From contig JABAKE010000012.1 in assembly GCA_019779905.1 (NCBI GenBank), positions 1 to 64,000 on the forward strand: a DNA stretch of 64,000 nucleotides, in the 5' to 3' direction. Numbering within the stretch: the first letter of the stretch is position 1; every line of letters begins with the position of its first letter. Positions 51,423-58,078 of the stretch are shown here, piece after piece. The DNA is from Modestobacter lapidis (GTDB taxonomy: Bacteria; Actinomycetota; Actinomycetes; Mycobacteriales; Geodermatophilaceae). The translations under genes were made by a program, and so were the position numbers. The notes beneath the pieces are model-generated. The model did not search any database. It had not been told where the DNA came from and saw only the letters and a list, made by a program, of their open reading frames with translations.

Positions 51423-51980
51423 ATGGCCGACCCGCTTTCCGCACCCCAGCTGGGCACGCTCACCTGGCACCCCGCCGCCGACCGGCCCGACCTGCTGGGC
51501 GATCCGGTCGCCGCGGCCCTGGCCGGCCTGTCCGGACCGGCGTGGGTGGCCGAGATCGACGACGCGGCGGCCGACACCGCCGCCTTCACCGACACCTACC
51601 AGGTGCCGCCGGAGGCCTCGGCCAACTGCGTGGTCGTCGCCGCCCGGCGCGGCGGGCAGACGACGCTGGCCGCCTGCCTGGTGCTGGCGACCACCCGGGC
51701 CGACGTGAACGGCCTGGTCCGCCGGCACCTGGGTGCCCGCAAGGCCTCGTTCGCGCCGCAGGACGTCGCGGTCGCCGAGAGCGGCATGGCCTACGGCGGG
51801 ATCACCCCGGTCGGGCTGCCCGCGGACTGGCCGGTGCTGGTGGACGCCCGGGTGGCGGCCGGGGAGCTGCTCGTCGTCGGCTCGGGCACCCGGGGCAGCA
51901 AGCTGGCCGTACCCGGGGCGGTGCTGGCCGCGCTCCCGGGCGCCGCGGTGCTCGAGGGCCTCGGCCAGCCGCTGGAGTGA
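51423..51980 (+). CDS. YbaK/aminoacyl-tRNA deacylase domain protein
   Basis: A 185-residue protein of the YbaK/ProX-type trans-editing family: EASANCVVVAARRGGQTTLAACLVLATTRADVNGLVRRHLGARKASFA, then AESGMAYGGITPVGLPADWPVLVDARVAAGELLVVGSGTRGSKLAVPG, which holds the GGITPxGLP and G-S-G-xxxxK substrate-site motifs. It would clear mischarged tRNA; which amino acid is not evident. ATG start. Followed closely by a 53-aa ORF. Confidence 0.85.
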   Translation: MADPLSAPQLGTLTWHPAADRPDLLGDPVAAALAGLSGPAWVAEIDDAAADTAAFTDTYQVPPEASANCVVVAARRGGQTTLAACLVLATTRADVNGLVRRHLGARKASFAPQDVAVAESGMAYGGITPVGLPADWPVLVDARVAAGELLVVGSGTRGSKLAVPGAVLAALPGAAVLEGLGQPLE

Positions 51981-51994
51981 GGCGCCGGCGGCTC

Positions 51995-52000
51995 TAGGCT
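51995..52000 (+). promoter_or_regulatory. TANNNT -10 box for 53-aa gene
   Basis: TAGGCT lies 7 nt before the ATG at 52008. Confidence 0.5.
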
Positions 52001-52007
52001 CGCGGTG

Positions 52008-52169
52008 ATGAGCGAACCCGACGACGACCGCCCGGCGCCCGGCCCCGTCGTCCGGCCGGAACGTGCGCCGGACGACAGCGACCTCGGCTGGGGTGAGCGG
52101 CTGACCGACCCCGACGACGAGGACCGCCGCTACCTGGAGGACCGGCCGCCGCACTGGGGGAGCGACTGA
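52008..52169 (+). CDS. Small acidic conserved-style protein (53 aa)
   Basis: A short gene with ATG 52008 and TGA 52167-52169. The product is strongly acidic (MSEPDDDRPAPGP start) and ends with WGERLTDPDDEDRRYLEDRP and PHWGSD; this WGE-DDxRRYLxxRPPHW tail is a pattern I recall in many unnamed actinobacterial small proteins. A TANNNT box sits 7 nt upstream. It converges on mscL with 4 nt between stops. Function unknown. Confidence 0.65.
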   Translation: MSEPDDDRPAPGPVVRPERAPDDSDLGWGERLTDPDDEDRRYLEDRPPHWGSD

Positions 52170-52173
52170 CGGC

Positions 52174-52611
52174 CTACAGCCGGCCGGGCAGTGCGGTGGT
52201 GCCCGGACCCGACGGGTCGCCGCCCGGCCGCTGCCCCTGCTGGGCGCGCAGCAGGTCGCGGATCTCAACCAGCAGCTCGACCTGCGTGGGCGCCACCGGA
52301 CCGGCCTCCTCGCCGCGCCGACGCCGCTCGACGAGCGTCTTCATCGGCAGCACGACGACGAGGTAGACGACGGCAGCGGTGAGCACGAAGGTGATCACGG
52401 CGTTGACGAACGCGCCCCAGGTGAACCGCTGGCCGTCCACGACGACGGTGCCGCCGTCGACCCCGCCCCCGCCGACCAGGCCGATCAGGGGCTCCAGGAA
52501 CGACGCGGTGAACGAGCCGACGACCGCGGTGAACGCGGCGCCGATCACCACCGCCACGGCGAGGTCGACGACGTTGCCGCGCAGCAGGAAGTCCTTGAAG
52601 CCCTTGATCAC
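52174..52611 (-). CDS. mscL: Large-conductance mechanosensitive channel
   Basis: A 145-residue MscL. Start MIKGFKDFLLRGNVVDLAVAVVIGAAFTAVVGSFTASFLEPLIGL covers the N-terminal helix and TM1 pore constriction; the periplasmic loop VGGGGVDGGTVVVDGQRFTWGAFVNAVITFVLTAAVVYLVVVLPMKTL leads into TM2; the cytoplasmic helix VELLVEIRDLLRAQ ends the conserved part. It opens on hypo-osmotic shock. ATG start. Complements the osmoprotectant importer at 39.9-43.2 kb. Confidence 0.96.
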   Translation of the reverse strand: MIKGFKDFLLRGNVVDLAVAVVIGAAFTAVVGSFTASFLEPLIGLVGGGGVDGGTVVVDGQRFTWGAFVNAVITFVLTAAVVYLVVVLPMKTLVERRRRGEEAGPVAPTQVELLVEIRDLLRAQQGQRPGGDPSGPGTTALPGRL

Positions 52612-52659
52612 GGGTTCTCCCGGGTTCGGAGCGCACCGCCCGGGAGGGCCCCGGGCCGG

Positions 52660-53301
52660 TCACGGTGGGCCGAGGGTAACGGTGAGCGATCCGGTGGCAG
52701 CGGCTGCGGCCAGGGCCCGCGCGGTCTCCGGTGAGACCGCCAGCACCAGCAACCCGGAGCCCTCCGGAGCGGTGCCGAACGGCTCGTCGGTCGAGGCGCC
52801 GGGCGGTGCGCCGAGCACCAGCGCGTCAGCGGCCACGACCTCGGCGGTCCCGGCCTCCGGGACGCTCGAGAGGACGTCCACCCGGTCGCCGGGGCGGACC
52901 AGGGCGGCCACTGCGAGGTCGGCCAGGCGCACCGGGGCGGCGACCTCTCCGACGGGCACCTGCGCCCACATGGCCGGGCCCACCAGCCGCACGTCGGTCA
53001 CCGGCTCCCCGCGGCGCAACGGCCCGGCCAGCACCCGTCCGGCCACCCCGGACCCCGGTCCGCTCGCGCCGTCGGGGACCAGGGCCGCCGGAAGGGCGGC
53101 CACGGCCAGGTCCGCAGCGGCGAGGAGCGTGCCGGCGGGCAGGTCGGTCGCTGCCACCAGCACCGGGACCGTACTCACCGCCGGTGGCCCGATCGACGGG
53201 GCCGGGCGCAGCGCGAGCGCGAGGGCCAGCCCGACCAGCAGGCCGGCGGCCACCTGGCGCAGCAGGTGCACCGGGGAACGGGGACGCCGCAGGAGTCGCA
53301 C
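52660..53301 (-). CDS. SAF-domain (RcpC/CpaB-like) protein
   Basis: A 213-residue protein with one N-terminal TM (HLLRQVAAGLLVGLALALAL) after a basic start, then a SAF domain: VPVLVAATDLPAGTLLAAADLAVAALPAALVP and GRVLAGPLRRGEPVTDVRLVGP, plus a C-terminal domain RPGDRVDVLSSVP. CpaB-like proteins guide pilus secretin assembly, but no tad/flp genes are in this window; the family sits beside mscL and fmdB in related genomes, as I recall. Role unknown. ATG start. Confidence 0.82.
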   Translation of the reverse strand: MRLLRRPRSPVHLLRQVAAGLLVGLALALALRPAPSIGPPAVSTVPVLVAATDLPAGTLLAAADLAVAALPAALVPDGASGPGSGVAGRVLAGPLRRGEPVTDVRLVGPAMWAQVPVGEVAAPVRLADLAVAALVRPGDRVDVLSSVPEAGTAEVVAADALVLGAPPGASTDEPFGTAPEGSGLLVLAVSPETARALAAAAATGSLTVTLGPP

Positions 53302-53413
53302 GCCGCGACGCTAGGTCGCCGCGCCCGCCCGGGACGGCGGCCGGCCGGGGACTGTGGACATCGCCGGCAGGTGTGGACGCCGGCGGGCGGCGAGCCCGCC
53401 CGCCGTGCTCGGG

Positions 53414-53794
53414 CTAGTTGGCGGCCTTGCTGGCGGCACCGCTGGAGGAGGTGCTGCTCGACGAGGAGTCCTTCTTCGGCGCCGCGGAGGCGGGCTCCTT
53501 CGACCCCTTCGAGTCCTTCGACCCGCTCGACCCGTTCGAGTCCTTCGACCCGTTCGAGTCCTTCGACCCGTTCGAGGAGGAGTCCTTCGCCGACGCGGTG
53601 GAGGTCTCGGCCTTGCGGCTGTCGGTCCGGTAGAAGCCCGAGCCCTTGAAGACGACCCCGACCGAGCCGTAGACCTTGCGCACCGGCGCGTCGCACTCCG
53701 GGCAGGTGCTCACCGCCGGGTCGCTGAACGACTGCACGACCTCGAACTCGTGCTTGCCCTCGGTGTTGGTGCAGACGTACTGGTAGGTGGGCAC
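53414..53794 (-). CDS. FmdB-family zinc-ribbon-like protein with repetitive tail
   Basis: A 126-residue protein. The N-terminal FmdB/CxxC_CXXC domain reads PTYQYVCTNTEGKHEFEVVQSFSDPAVSTCPECDAPVRKVYGSVGVVFKGSGFYRTDSR. Three of the usual four Cys are present: the first knuckle is C-T-N-T rather than CxxC, perhaps using His instead. From residue ~62 the chain is a Ser/Lys/Asp/Gly repeat tail (SKDSNG units) and is disordered. GTG 53794 is the natural start. The FmdB role is unknown; homologues are often annotated as regulators of formamidase. Confidence 0.87.
   Translation of the reverse strand: MPTYQYVCTNTEGKHEFEVVQSFSDPAVSTCPECDAPVRKVYGSVGVVFKGSGFYRTDSRKAETSTASAKDSSSNGSKDSNGSKDSNGSSGSKDSKGSKEPASAAPKKDSSSSSTSSSGAASKAAN
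53500..53582. repeat. 18-bp minisatellite inside fmdB-like gene
   Basis: GAGTCCTTCGACCCGTTC-type units begin at 53511, 53538 and 53556 with a partial at 53574, spacing 18 nt (27 between the first two because of a variant). In frame, encoding the SKDSNG tail. Confidence 0.8.
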
Positions 53795-53982
53795 GGTGCA
53801 GTGGCTCCTCGTCCGAGTGGTCGCCAGGCTGGCACTCGGGCCCGGCGACTGCCAATCATGCGCCGTCCGGGGCCGGTCGTCCACGTCCACCGGGCCACGC
53901 GCGTCGTGCCGCGGGTCACAGCGTGGCGTCCTGATCGGGGAACCGTCGACTTCCGGACGGTGAGGGGCTCGCGGTCGGCCGG

Positions 53983-53988
53983 TACGGT
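53983..53988 (+). promoter_or_regulatory. TANNNT -10 box for MarR gene
   Basis: TACGGT lies 7 nt before the GTG at 53996. Confidence 0.45.
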
Positions 53989-53995
53989 TCCGGCC

Positions 53996-54478
53996 GTGGC
54001 GGACCGGTGGCTCGACGAGGCCGAACAGCACACCTGGCGGGTCTGGCTGGCCGTGGCCGAGCTGATGCCGCGCACCCTGGACGCCCAGATGCAGCGCGAC
54101 GCGGGCCTGACCCACGCGGCGTACGTCGTCCTGGCGATGCTGTCGGAGGCGCCGGACGGCAGCCGGCGGATGAGCGACCTGGCGCGGGTGGCGAACCAGT
54201 CGCAGAGCCGGCTGTCGCACACCGTGGCCCGGCTGGAGGAGCGCGGCTGGGTGCGCCGGGAGCGGGCCACCGACGACCGGCGGGGCAACGTCGCCGTCCT
54301 CACCGAGGCGGGGCAGGAGGTCGTCGCCCGGGTGGCGCCCGGCCACGTGGCCGCCGTCCGCGACTCCTTCTTCGCCGCGCTCACCCCGGAGCAGACCCGG
54401 TTGCTGGGCGAGGCGCTGGGCGCCGTCCTCGAGCGGCTGGACCCCGACCACACCCAGCGGGCCATCGCCGGCAGCTGA
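53996..54478 (+). CDS. MarR-family transcriptional regulator
   Basis: A 160-residue MarR protein: LTHAAYVVLAMLSEAPDGSRRMSDLARVANQSQSRLSHTVARLEERGWVRRERATDDRRGNVAVLTEAGQEVV contains the winged helix with the DDRR wing tip, followed by the dimer helix VRDSFFAALTPEQTRLLGEALGAVLERL. GTG 53996 with a TANNNT box and no SD. Upstream of an LLM-class monooxygenase 43 nt away, a likely target. The inducer is unknown. Confidence 0.9.
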   Translation: MADRWLDEAEQHTWRVWLAVAELMPRTLDAQMQRDAGLTHAAYVVLAMLSEAPDGSRRMSDLARVANQSQSRLSHTVARLEERGWVRRERATDDRRGNVAVLTEAGQEVVARVAPGHVAAVRDSFFAALTPEQTRLLGEALGAVLERLDPDHTQRAIAGS

Positions 54479-54521
54479 CGCTCCGGGAAGCTCCGGTGGC
54501 CGCCGGTCGTTGCCGCAGGCG

Positions 54522-55556
54522 ATGTCCGAGACGCGCACGCCACTGCCCCTGTCCGTCCTCGAGCTGGCCACCGTCGGCACGGGGCAGACCACGGCCGAGG
54601 CGCTGGCCGCCACCACCGAGGTGGCCCAGGCCGCCGACCGGCTGGGCTACAGCCGGATCTGGGTGGCCGAGCACCACAACATGCCGGCCGTGGCCAGCAC
54701 CAACCCGCCGGTGCTGATCGCGCACCTCGCCGCCGTGACCGACCGCATCCGGGTGGGCTCGGGCGGGGTGATGCTGCCCAACCACGCGCCGCTGGTGGTG
54801 GCCGAGCAGTTCGCGCTGCTGGAGGCGCTGCACCCCGGGCGGATCGACCTCGGCATCGGCCGGGCCCCGGGCACCGACCAGCACACCGCGCTCGCGCTGC
54901 GCCGCGACCCGAAGGCCCTGTCGGCCGAGGACTTCCCGCAGAACCTGATCGACGTGCTGGGGCTGTTCGGCGACGGGCGGGTCGAGGGCGGTCTCGCCGA
55001 GCGGTTCAGCGCCACCCCCGCCGCGTCGTCCGCGCCCGCGGTGGTGCTGCTGGGCTCCAGTGGCTTCTCCGCGGAGCTGGCCGGCGCCCTCGGCCTGCCG
55101 TTCACCTTCGCCCACCACTTCGGCAGCCCGAACACGGTGGCAGCCGTCGAGCGGTACCGGGAGTCGTTCCGGCCCTCGGCCGCGCTGGAGCGGCCGTACA
55201 CGATCGTCACGGCGAACACCCTGGTCGCCGAGGACGACGACGAGGCCCGGCGGCTCGCGCTGCCCGGTCAGCTGATGCGGTTGGCGATTCGCACCAACCG
55301 GCTGCGGCCGGTGCCGAGCCCGGCGGAGGCCGCCGTGCATCCCGAGCGGGCCGCCGCGGAGGCGATGCCCAGCAACGCGATCATCGGTAGCCCGCAGCGG
55401 GTGACCGCCGGGCTGCGGCAGCTGGCCGCCGACACCGGCGCCGACGAGCTGATGGTGTCCGCGTCCACCCACGGAGCGGCGGAGCGGGTGCGCAGCCTGG
55501 AACTGCTGGCCGGCGCCTGGGGGCTTCTCCCGGCAGCGGTGCGCCCCGCCGCCTAG
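54522..55556 (+). CDS. LLM-class flavin-dependent oxidoreductase
   Basis: A 344-residue luciferase-like monooxygenase of the MsnO8/LuxAB-related subgroup: PLSVLELATVGTGQTTAEALAATTEVAQAADRLGYSRIWVAEHHNMPAVASTNPPVLIAHLAAVTDRIRVGSGGVMLPNHAPLVVAEQFALLEALHPGRIDLGIGRAPGTD. Uses FMNH2 and O2, substrate unknown. ATG 54522 (MSETRTPLPLSVLEL) is preferred over a TTG 12 nt earlier. Probably controlled by the adjacent MarR. Confidence 0.9.
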   Translation: MSETRTPLPLSVLELATVGTGQTTAEALAATTEVAQAADRLGYSRIWVAEHHNMPAVASTNPPVLIAHLAAVTDRIRVGSGGVMLPNHAPLVVAEQFALLEALHPGRIDLGIGRAPGTDQHTALALRRDPKALSAEDFPQNLIDVLGLFGDGRVEGGLAERFSATPAASSAPAVVLLGSSGFSAELAGALGLPFTFAHHFGSPNTVAAVERYRESFRPSAALERPYTIVTANTLVAEDDDEARRLALPGQLMRLAIRTNRLRPVPSPAEAAVHPERAAAEAMPSNAIIGSPQRVTAGLRQLAADTGADELMVSASTHGAAERVRSLELLAGAWGLLPAAVRPAA

Positions 55557-55588
55557 CGTCGCCCTGGGGGACCTTTGCTGGACGGTCA

Positions 55589-55594
55589 TACGCT
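55589..55594 (+). promoter_or_regulatory. TANNNT -10 box for XRE gene
   Basis: TACGCT lies 7 nt before the ATG at 55602, favouring that ATG over the one at 55596. Confidence 0.45.
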
Positions 55595-55601
55595 CATGCT
55601 C

Positions 55602-56195
55602 ATGACGCAAGACGATGACGAGCTGGAGAGCCTGGTGCGCAAGCGCATCCGGGCGCTGCGTGTCGCGCAGGGGTGGTCACTGGGCGAGCTCGCCACCCGG
55701 GCCAACGTCAGCCAGTCGACGCTCTCCCGGATCGAGAACGGGCAGCGCCGCCTCGCGCTCGACCAGCTCGTCACCCTGGCTCGCGCGCTGGACACGACGC
55801 TGGACCAGCTGGTCGAGACGGCGTCCGACGACGTGGTCACCAATCCGACGATCGACGGCGCGCACGGGCTGATGCGGTGGACCGTCAAGGGCGATCCGGG
55901 CATGTCCGTCGTCCGTCAGCGCATCACCCAGCCGCCGCCCGAGAATCCCGCGCGCATGCGCGCACACCCCGGCCGTGAATGGCTCGTCGTCCTGTCCGGG
56001 ACCGCCGTCCTCATGCTGGGCCACCGGCGCTTCCGCGTGGAGACCGACCAGGCCGCCGAATTCCCCACGATGCTGCCGCATGCCATCGGGACCGCCGGTG
56101 GGCCGTGCGAGATCCTCGGGATCTTCGATCGCGACGCGCGCCGTGGTCACCGCAGTACCGATGGGGACGGCGACCTCGGTCGCCCCGAGACGTGA
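55602..56195 (+). CDS. XRE-family regulator with cupin sensor domain
   Basis: A 197-residue repressor. HTH in residues ~10-65: VRKRIRALRVAQGWSLGELATRANVSQSTLSRIENGQRRLALDQLVTLARALDTTLDQLV. A C-terminal cupin, about residues 105-175 (MRAHPGREWLVVLSGTAVLMLGHRRFRVETDQAAEFPTMLPHAIGTAGGPCEILGIF), would bind a small ligand. Of three possible starts, ATG 55602 fits a leaderless -10. The perfect palindrome 47-69 nt after its stop, in front of the methyltransferase gene, is a plausible operator. Confidence 0.88.
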   Translation: MTQDDDELESLVRKRIRALRVAQGWSLGELATRANVSQSTLSRIENGQRRLALDQLVTLARALDTTLDQLVETASDDVVTNPTIDGAHGLMRWTVKGDPGMSVVRQRITQPPPENPARMRAHPGREWLVVLSGTAVLMLGHRRFRVETDQAAEFPTMLPHAIGTAGGPCEILGIFDRDARRGHRSTDGDGDLGRPET

Positions 56196-56241
56196 TCCCG
56201 CGCCGAACAGGCCTTGCCCGGCAGGTCGTGTCAACGTCGAC

Positions 56242-56264
56242 CTTCTTGCTCGACACGCAAGAAG
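56242..56264. promoter_or_regulatory. Palindromic operator upstream of methyltransferase
   Basis: CTTCTTGC (56242-56249) and GCAAGAAG (56257-56264), perfect 8-bp arms, 7-nt spacer TCGACAC. A related half-site GCAAGAGC occurs at about 56278-56285, next to the TANNNT box. Likely bound by the adjacent XRE/cupin repressor. Confidence 0.6.
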
Positions 56265-56289
56265 TCGTGCTTATGAAGCAAGAGCAACC

Positions 56290-56295
56290 TAGCCT
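56290..56295 (+). promoter_or_regulatory. TANNNT -10 box for methyltransferase
   Basis: TAGCCT lies 6 nt before the ATG at 56302, 25 nt after the palindrome. Confidence 0.55.
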
Positions 56296-56301
56296 GTCGG
56301 C

Positions 56302-57183
56302 ATGACCCGAACCCACCCGGACAGCGGCGACCGCCCGGCACCGCACGACCACCCCGATCAGCACGCCCGCCACGGCCAGGGGGAGATCCTCGACCGGGAC
56401 GCCGAGGTGCTGGCCGAGATCAACGCCGACATCGTCCGATGGCTGCCTCGACAGGCCGCACCTCGGCAGATCCTGGACCTCGGATGCGGCACGGGAGCCG
56501 GCACCCTCGCCCTCCTCGACCGCTTCCCCGAAGCCCACGTCACCGCGGTCGACGCCTCGGTCGAGCACCTTCAGCGCCTGCGGGAGAAGGCATCCGCCCG
56601 GGGTGTGGCCGCGCGCGTGAGCACCGTGCAGGCCGACCTGGACGACCTGAGCTGGCCCCATCTCGGCACGCCGGAGCTGGCCTGGGCATCGGCCGCACTG
56701 CATCACCTGGTCGACCCCGATCGCGCGCTGCGCCGGGTTCACGACGTACTCGCGCCCGGTGGGCTGCTCGCGGTCGTCGAGCTCGCCGGCTTCCCCCGCT
56801 TCCTCCCCGAGGATGCCCCGGAGGACCGGCCCGGGCTGGAGGAGCGCTGCCACGCCGCGACGGAGCGCGACCTCGCCGAGCACCTGCCGCACCGCGGCGC
56901 CGACTGGGGCCCGAAACTGGTCGCCGCCGGCTTCGCCGTCGAAGGTGAGCGGACGATCACCGTGAACATCGAGGCCTCGGGACGTGCCGGAGTCGGCGCC
57001 TACGCCCTCGCCGCTCTGCAGCGCCTCCGCCACCGGGTCGCCGACCTGCTGCCGCCCGAGGACCTCACCGCACTCGACCGCCTCCTCGACGCCGACGGTC
57101 CGCACAGCATCGCGCGCCGGCACGACCTCGCGGTCCGCACCGAACGCAGGGTCTGGGCCGCCCGCCGCGGCGCGAACACCTAG
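56302..57183 (+). CDS. Class I SAM-dependent methyltransferase
   Basis: A 293-residue methyltransferase. His/Asp-rich N-terminal tail, then motif I ILDLGCGTGAGTLALLDRFPEAHVTAVDAS, motif II VSTVQADLDDLSW and motif III HDVLAPGGLLAVVELAGFPRFLP, as in UbiE/arsenite-methyltransferase-like enzymes. The C-terminal region (RRHDLAVRTERRVWAARRG) matches a group regulated by adjacent XRE/cupin repressors. No CxxC arsenic site is seen. Substrate unknown; perhaps detoxification of a small molecule. Confidence 0.87.
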   Translation: MTRTHPDSGDRPAPHDHPDQHARHGQGEILDRDAEVLAEINADIVRWLPRQAAPRQILDLGCGTGAGTLALLDRFPEAHVTAVDASVEHLQRLREKASARGVAARVSTVQADLDDLSWPHLGTPELAWASAALHHLVDPDRALRRVHDVLAPGGLLAVVELAGFPRFLPEDAPEDRPGLEERCHAATERDLAEHLPHRGADWGPKLVAAGFAVEGERTITVNIEASGRAGVGAYALAALQRLRHRVADLLPPEDLTALDRLLDADGPHSIARRHDLAVRTERRVWAARRGANT

Positions 57184-57212
57184 GAGTCTGCAGCGTCCTG
57201 CCGGGTCGCTCC

Positions 57213-57941
57213 TCAGCGGAGGTGGCGCAGGAACGTCTGCGGATCGTCGAGGAACTGCCGCCACGCGGCGGTGAGCTCCAGCTCCGACCACACGGCGGGG
57301 CGCAGGCCCCACGAGCCCACCTCCAGCAGGGTGGCGCCCGGCAACGCGGCGACGATCGGGGAATGGGTGGCGACGACGACCTGCGCGCCGGCCGCCACCA
57401 GGTCGAGCAGGACGGTCACCAGCGCCAGCGAGCCGCCGAAGGAGAGTGCGGCGTCGGGCTCGTCGAGCAGGTAGGTGCCGCCACCACCCGACCGCCGGGT
57501 GAGCACCTCGAGGAACGCCTCGCCGTGGGACAGCTCGTGGTAGTTCGGATCGGGGCTGCCGATCTCCTCCAGGTGGCTGTACAGCCCGTGCAGCGTCTCG
57601 TCGCGGAGGAAGTAGCCCCAGCGGGACGCGCCGGGGCTGCGTTCGACCACCAGCCCCAGCGATTCCGGCTCGGTGGCCCGGGTGCGGTGCCGGGTGTGCA
57701 CCGAGCCGCCCTCGGGGTTGAGCCCCAGGGTGACGGCCATCAACTCCAGCAAGGTCGACTTGCCCGATCCGTTCTCGCCGACCAGCACCAGCGCCCCGGC
57801 GGGCAGCTCCAGCCCCTGGTCCAGCACCTGCGCGATCGCCGGCACGGTCAGCGGCCAGGCCGCGCGCTGCGCCGGGGTCGGCGGCGGAGCGGCGCGGTCG
57901 GGGCGGAAGCGGCGGATCGGTCGGCGGTCCACGGCGGTCAT
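57213..57941 (-). CDS. AAA-family ATPase (ABC-like, SbcC/RecF-type fold)
   Basis: A 242-residue soluble ATPase with Walker A GENGSGKSTLLELMAV, a shortened signature (NYHELSHGEAFLEVL) and Walker B GGTYLLDEPDAALSF followed by a switch His in ATHSPIVAALPG. Such ABC-ATPase-like proteins without a transmembrane partner are often defence or repair factors (OLD/SMC-like), but nothing next to it indicates a complex. ATG start at 57941. It lies downstream of, and on the same strand as, the carboxylase pair, separated by a palindrome. Confidence 0.82.
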   Translation of the reverse strand: MTAVDRRPIRRFRPDRAAPPPTPAQRAAWPLTVPAIAQVLDQGLELPAGALVLVGENGSGKSTLLELMAVTLGLNPEGGSVHTRHRTRATEPESLGLVVERSPGASRWGYFLRDETLHGLYSHLEEIGSPDPNYHELSHGEAFLEVLTRRSGGGGTYLLDEPDAALSFGGSLALVTVLLDLVAAGAQVVVATHSPIVAALPGATLLEVGSWGLRPAVWSELELTAAWRQFLDDPQTFLRHLR

Positions 57942-57990
57942 CCTGGCGTGCGGGTCCGACGTCCGGTGCCGACCGGCCCGGACCCGGCCG

Positions 57991-58058
57991 CCGTCCGCAC
58001 CCGGTGGTCGCCGACCGCTCCGCACAGCGTGAGGACGGCGACCACAGGGTGCGGACGG
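57991..58058. repeat. Nested palindrome, dispersed family B
   Basis: Outer arms CCGTCCGCACCC (57991-58002) and GGGTGCGGACGG (58047-58058); inner arms GTGGTCGCCG (58004-58013) and CGGCGACCAC (58036-58045). GTGAGGACGGCGACCACAGG is shared with 32845-32864. Follows the carboxyltransferase stop, so likely a terminator. Confidence 0.7.
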
Positions 58059-58078
58059 GAATCGGGCCGGCGCCCGGC

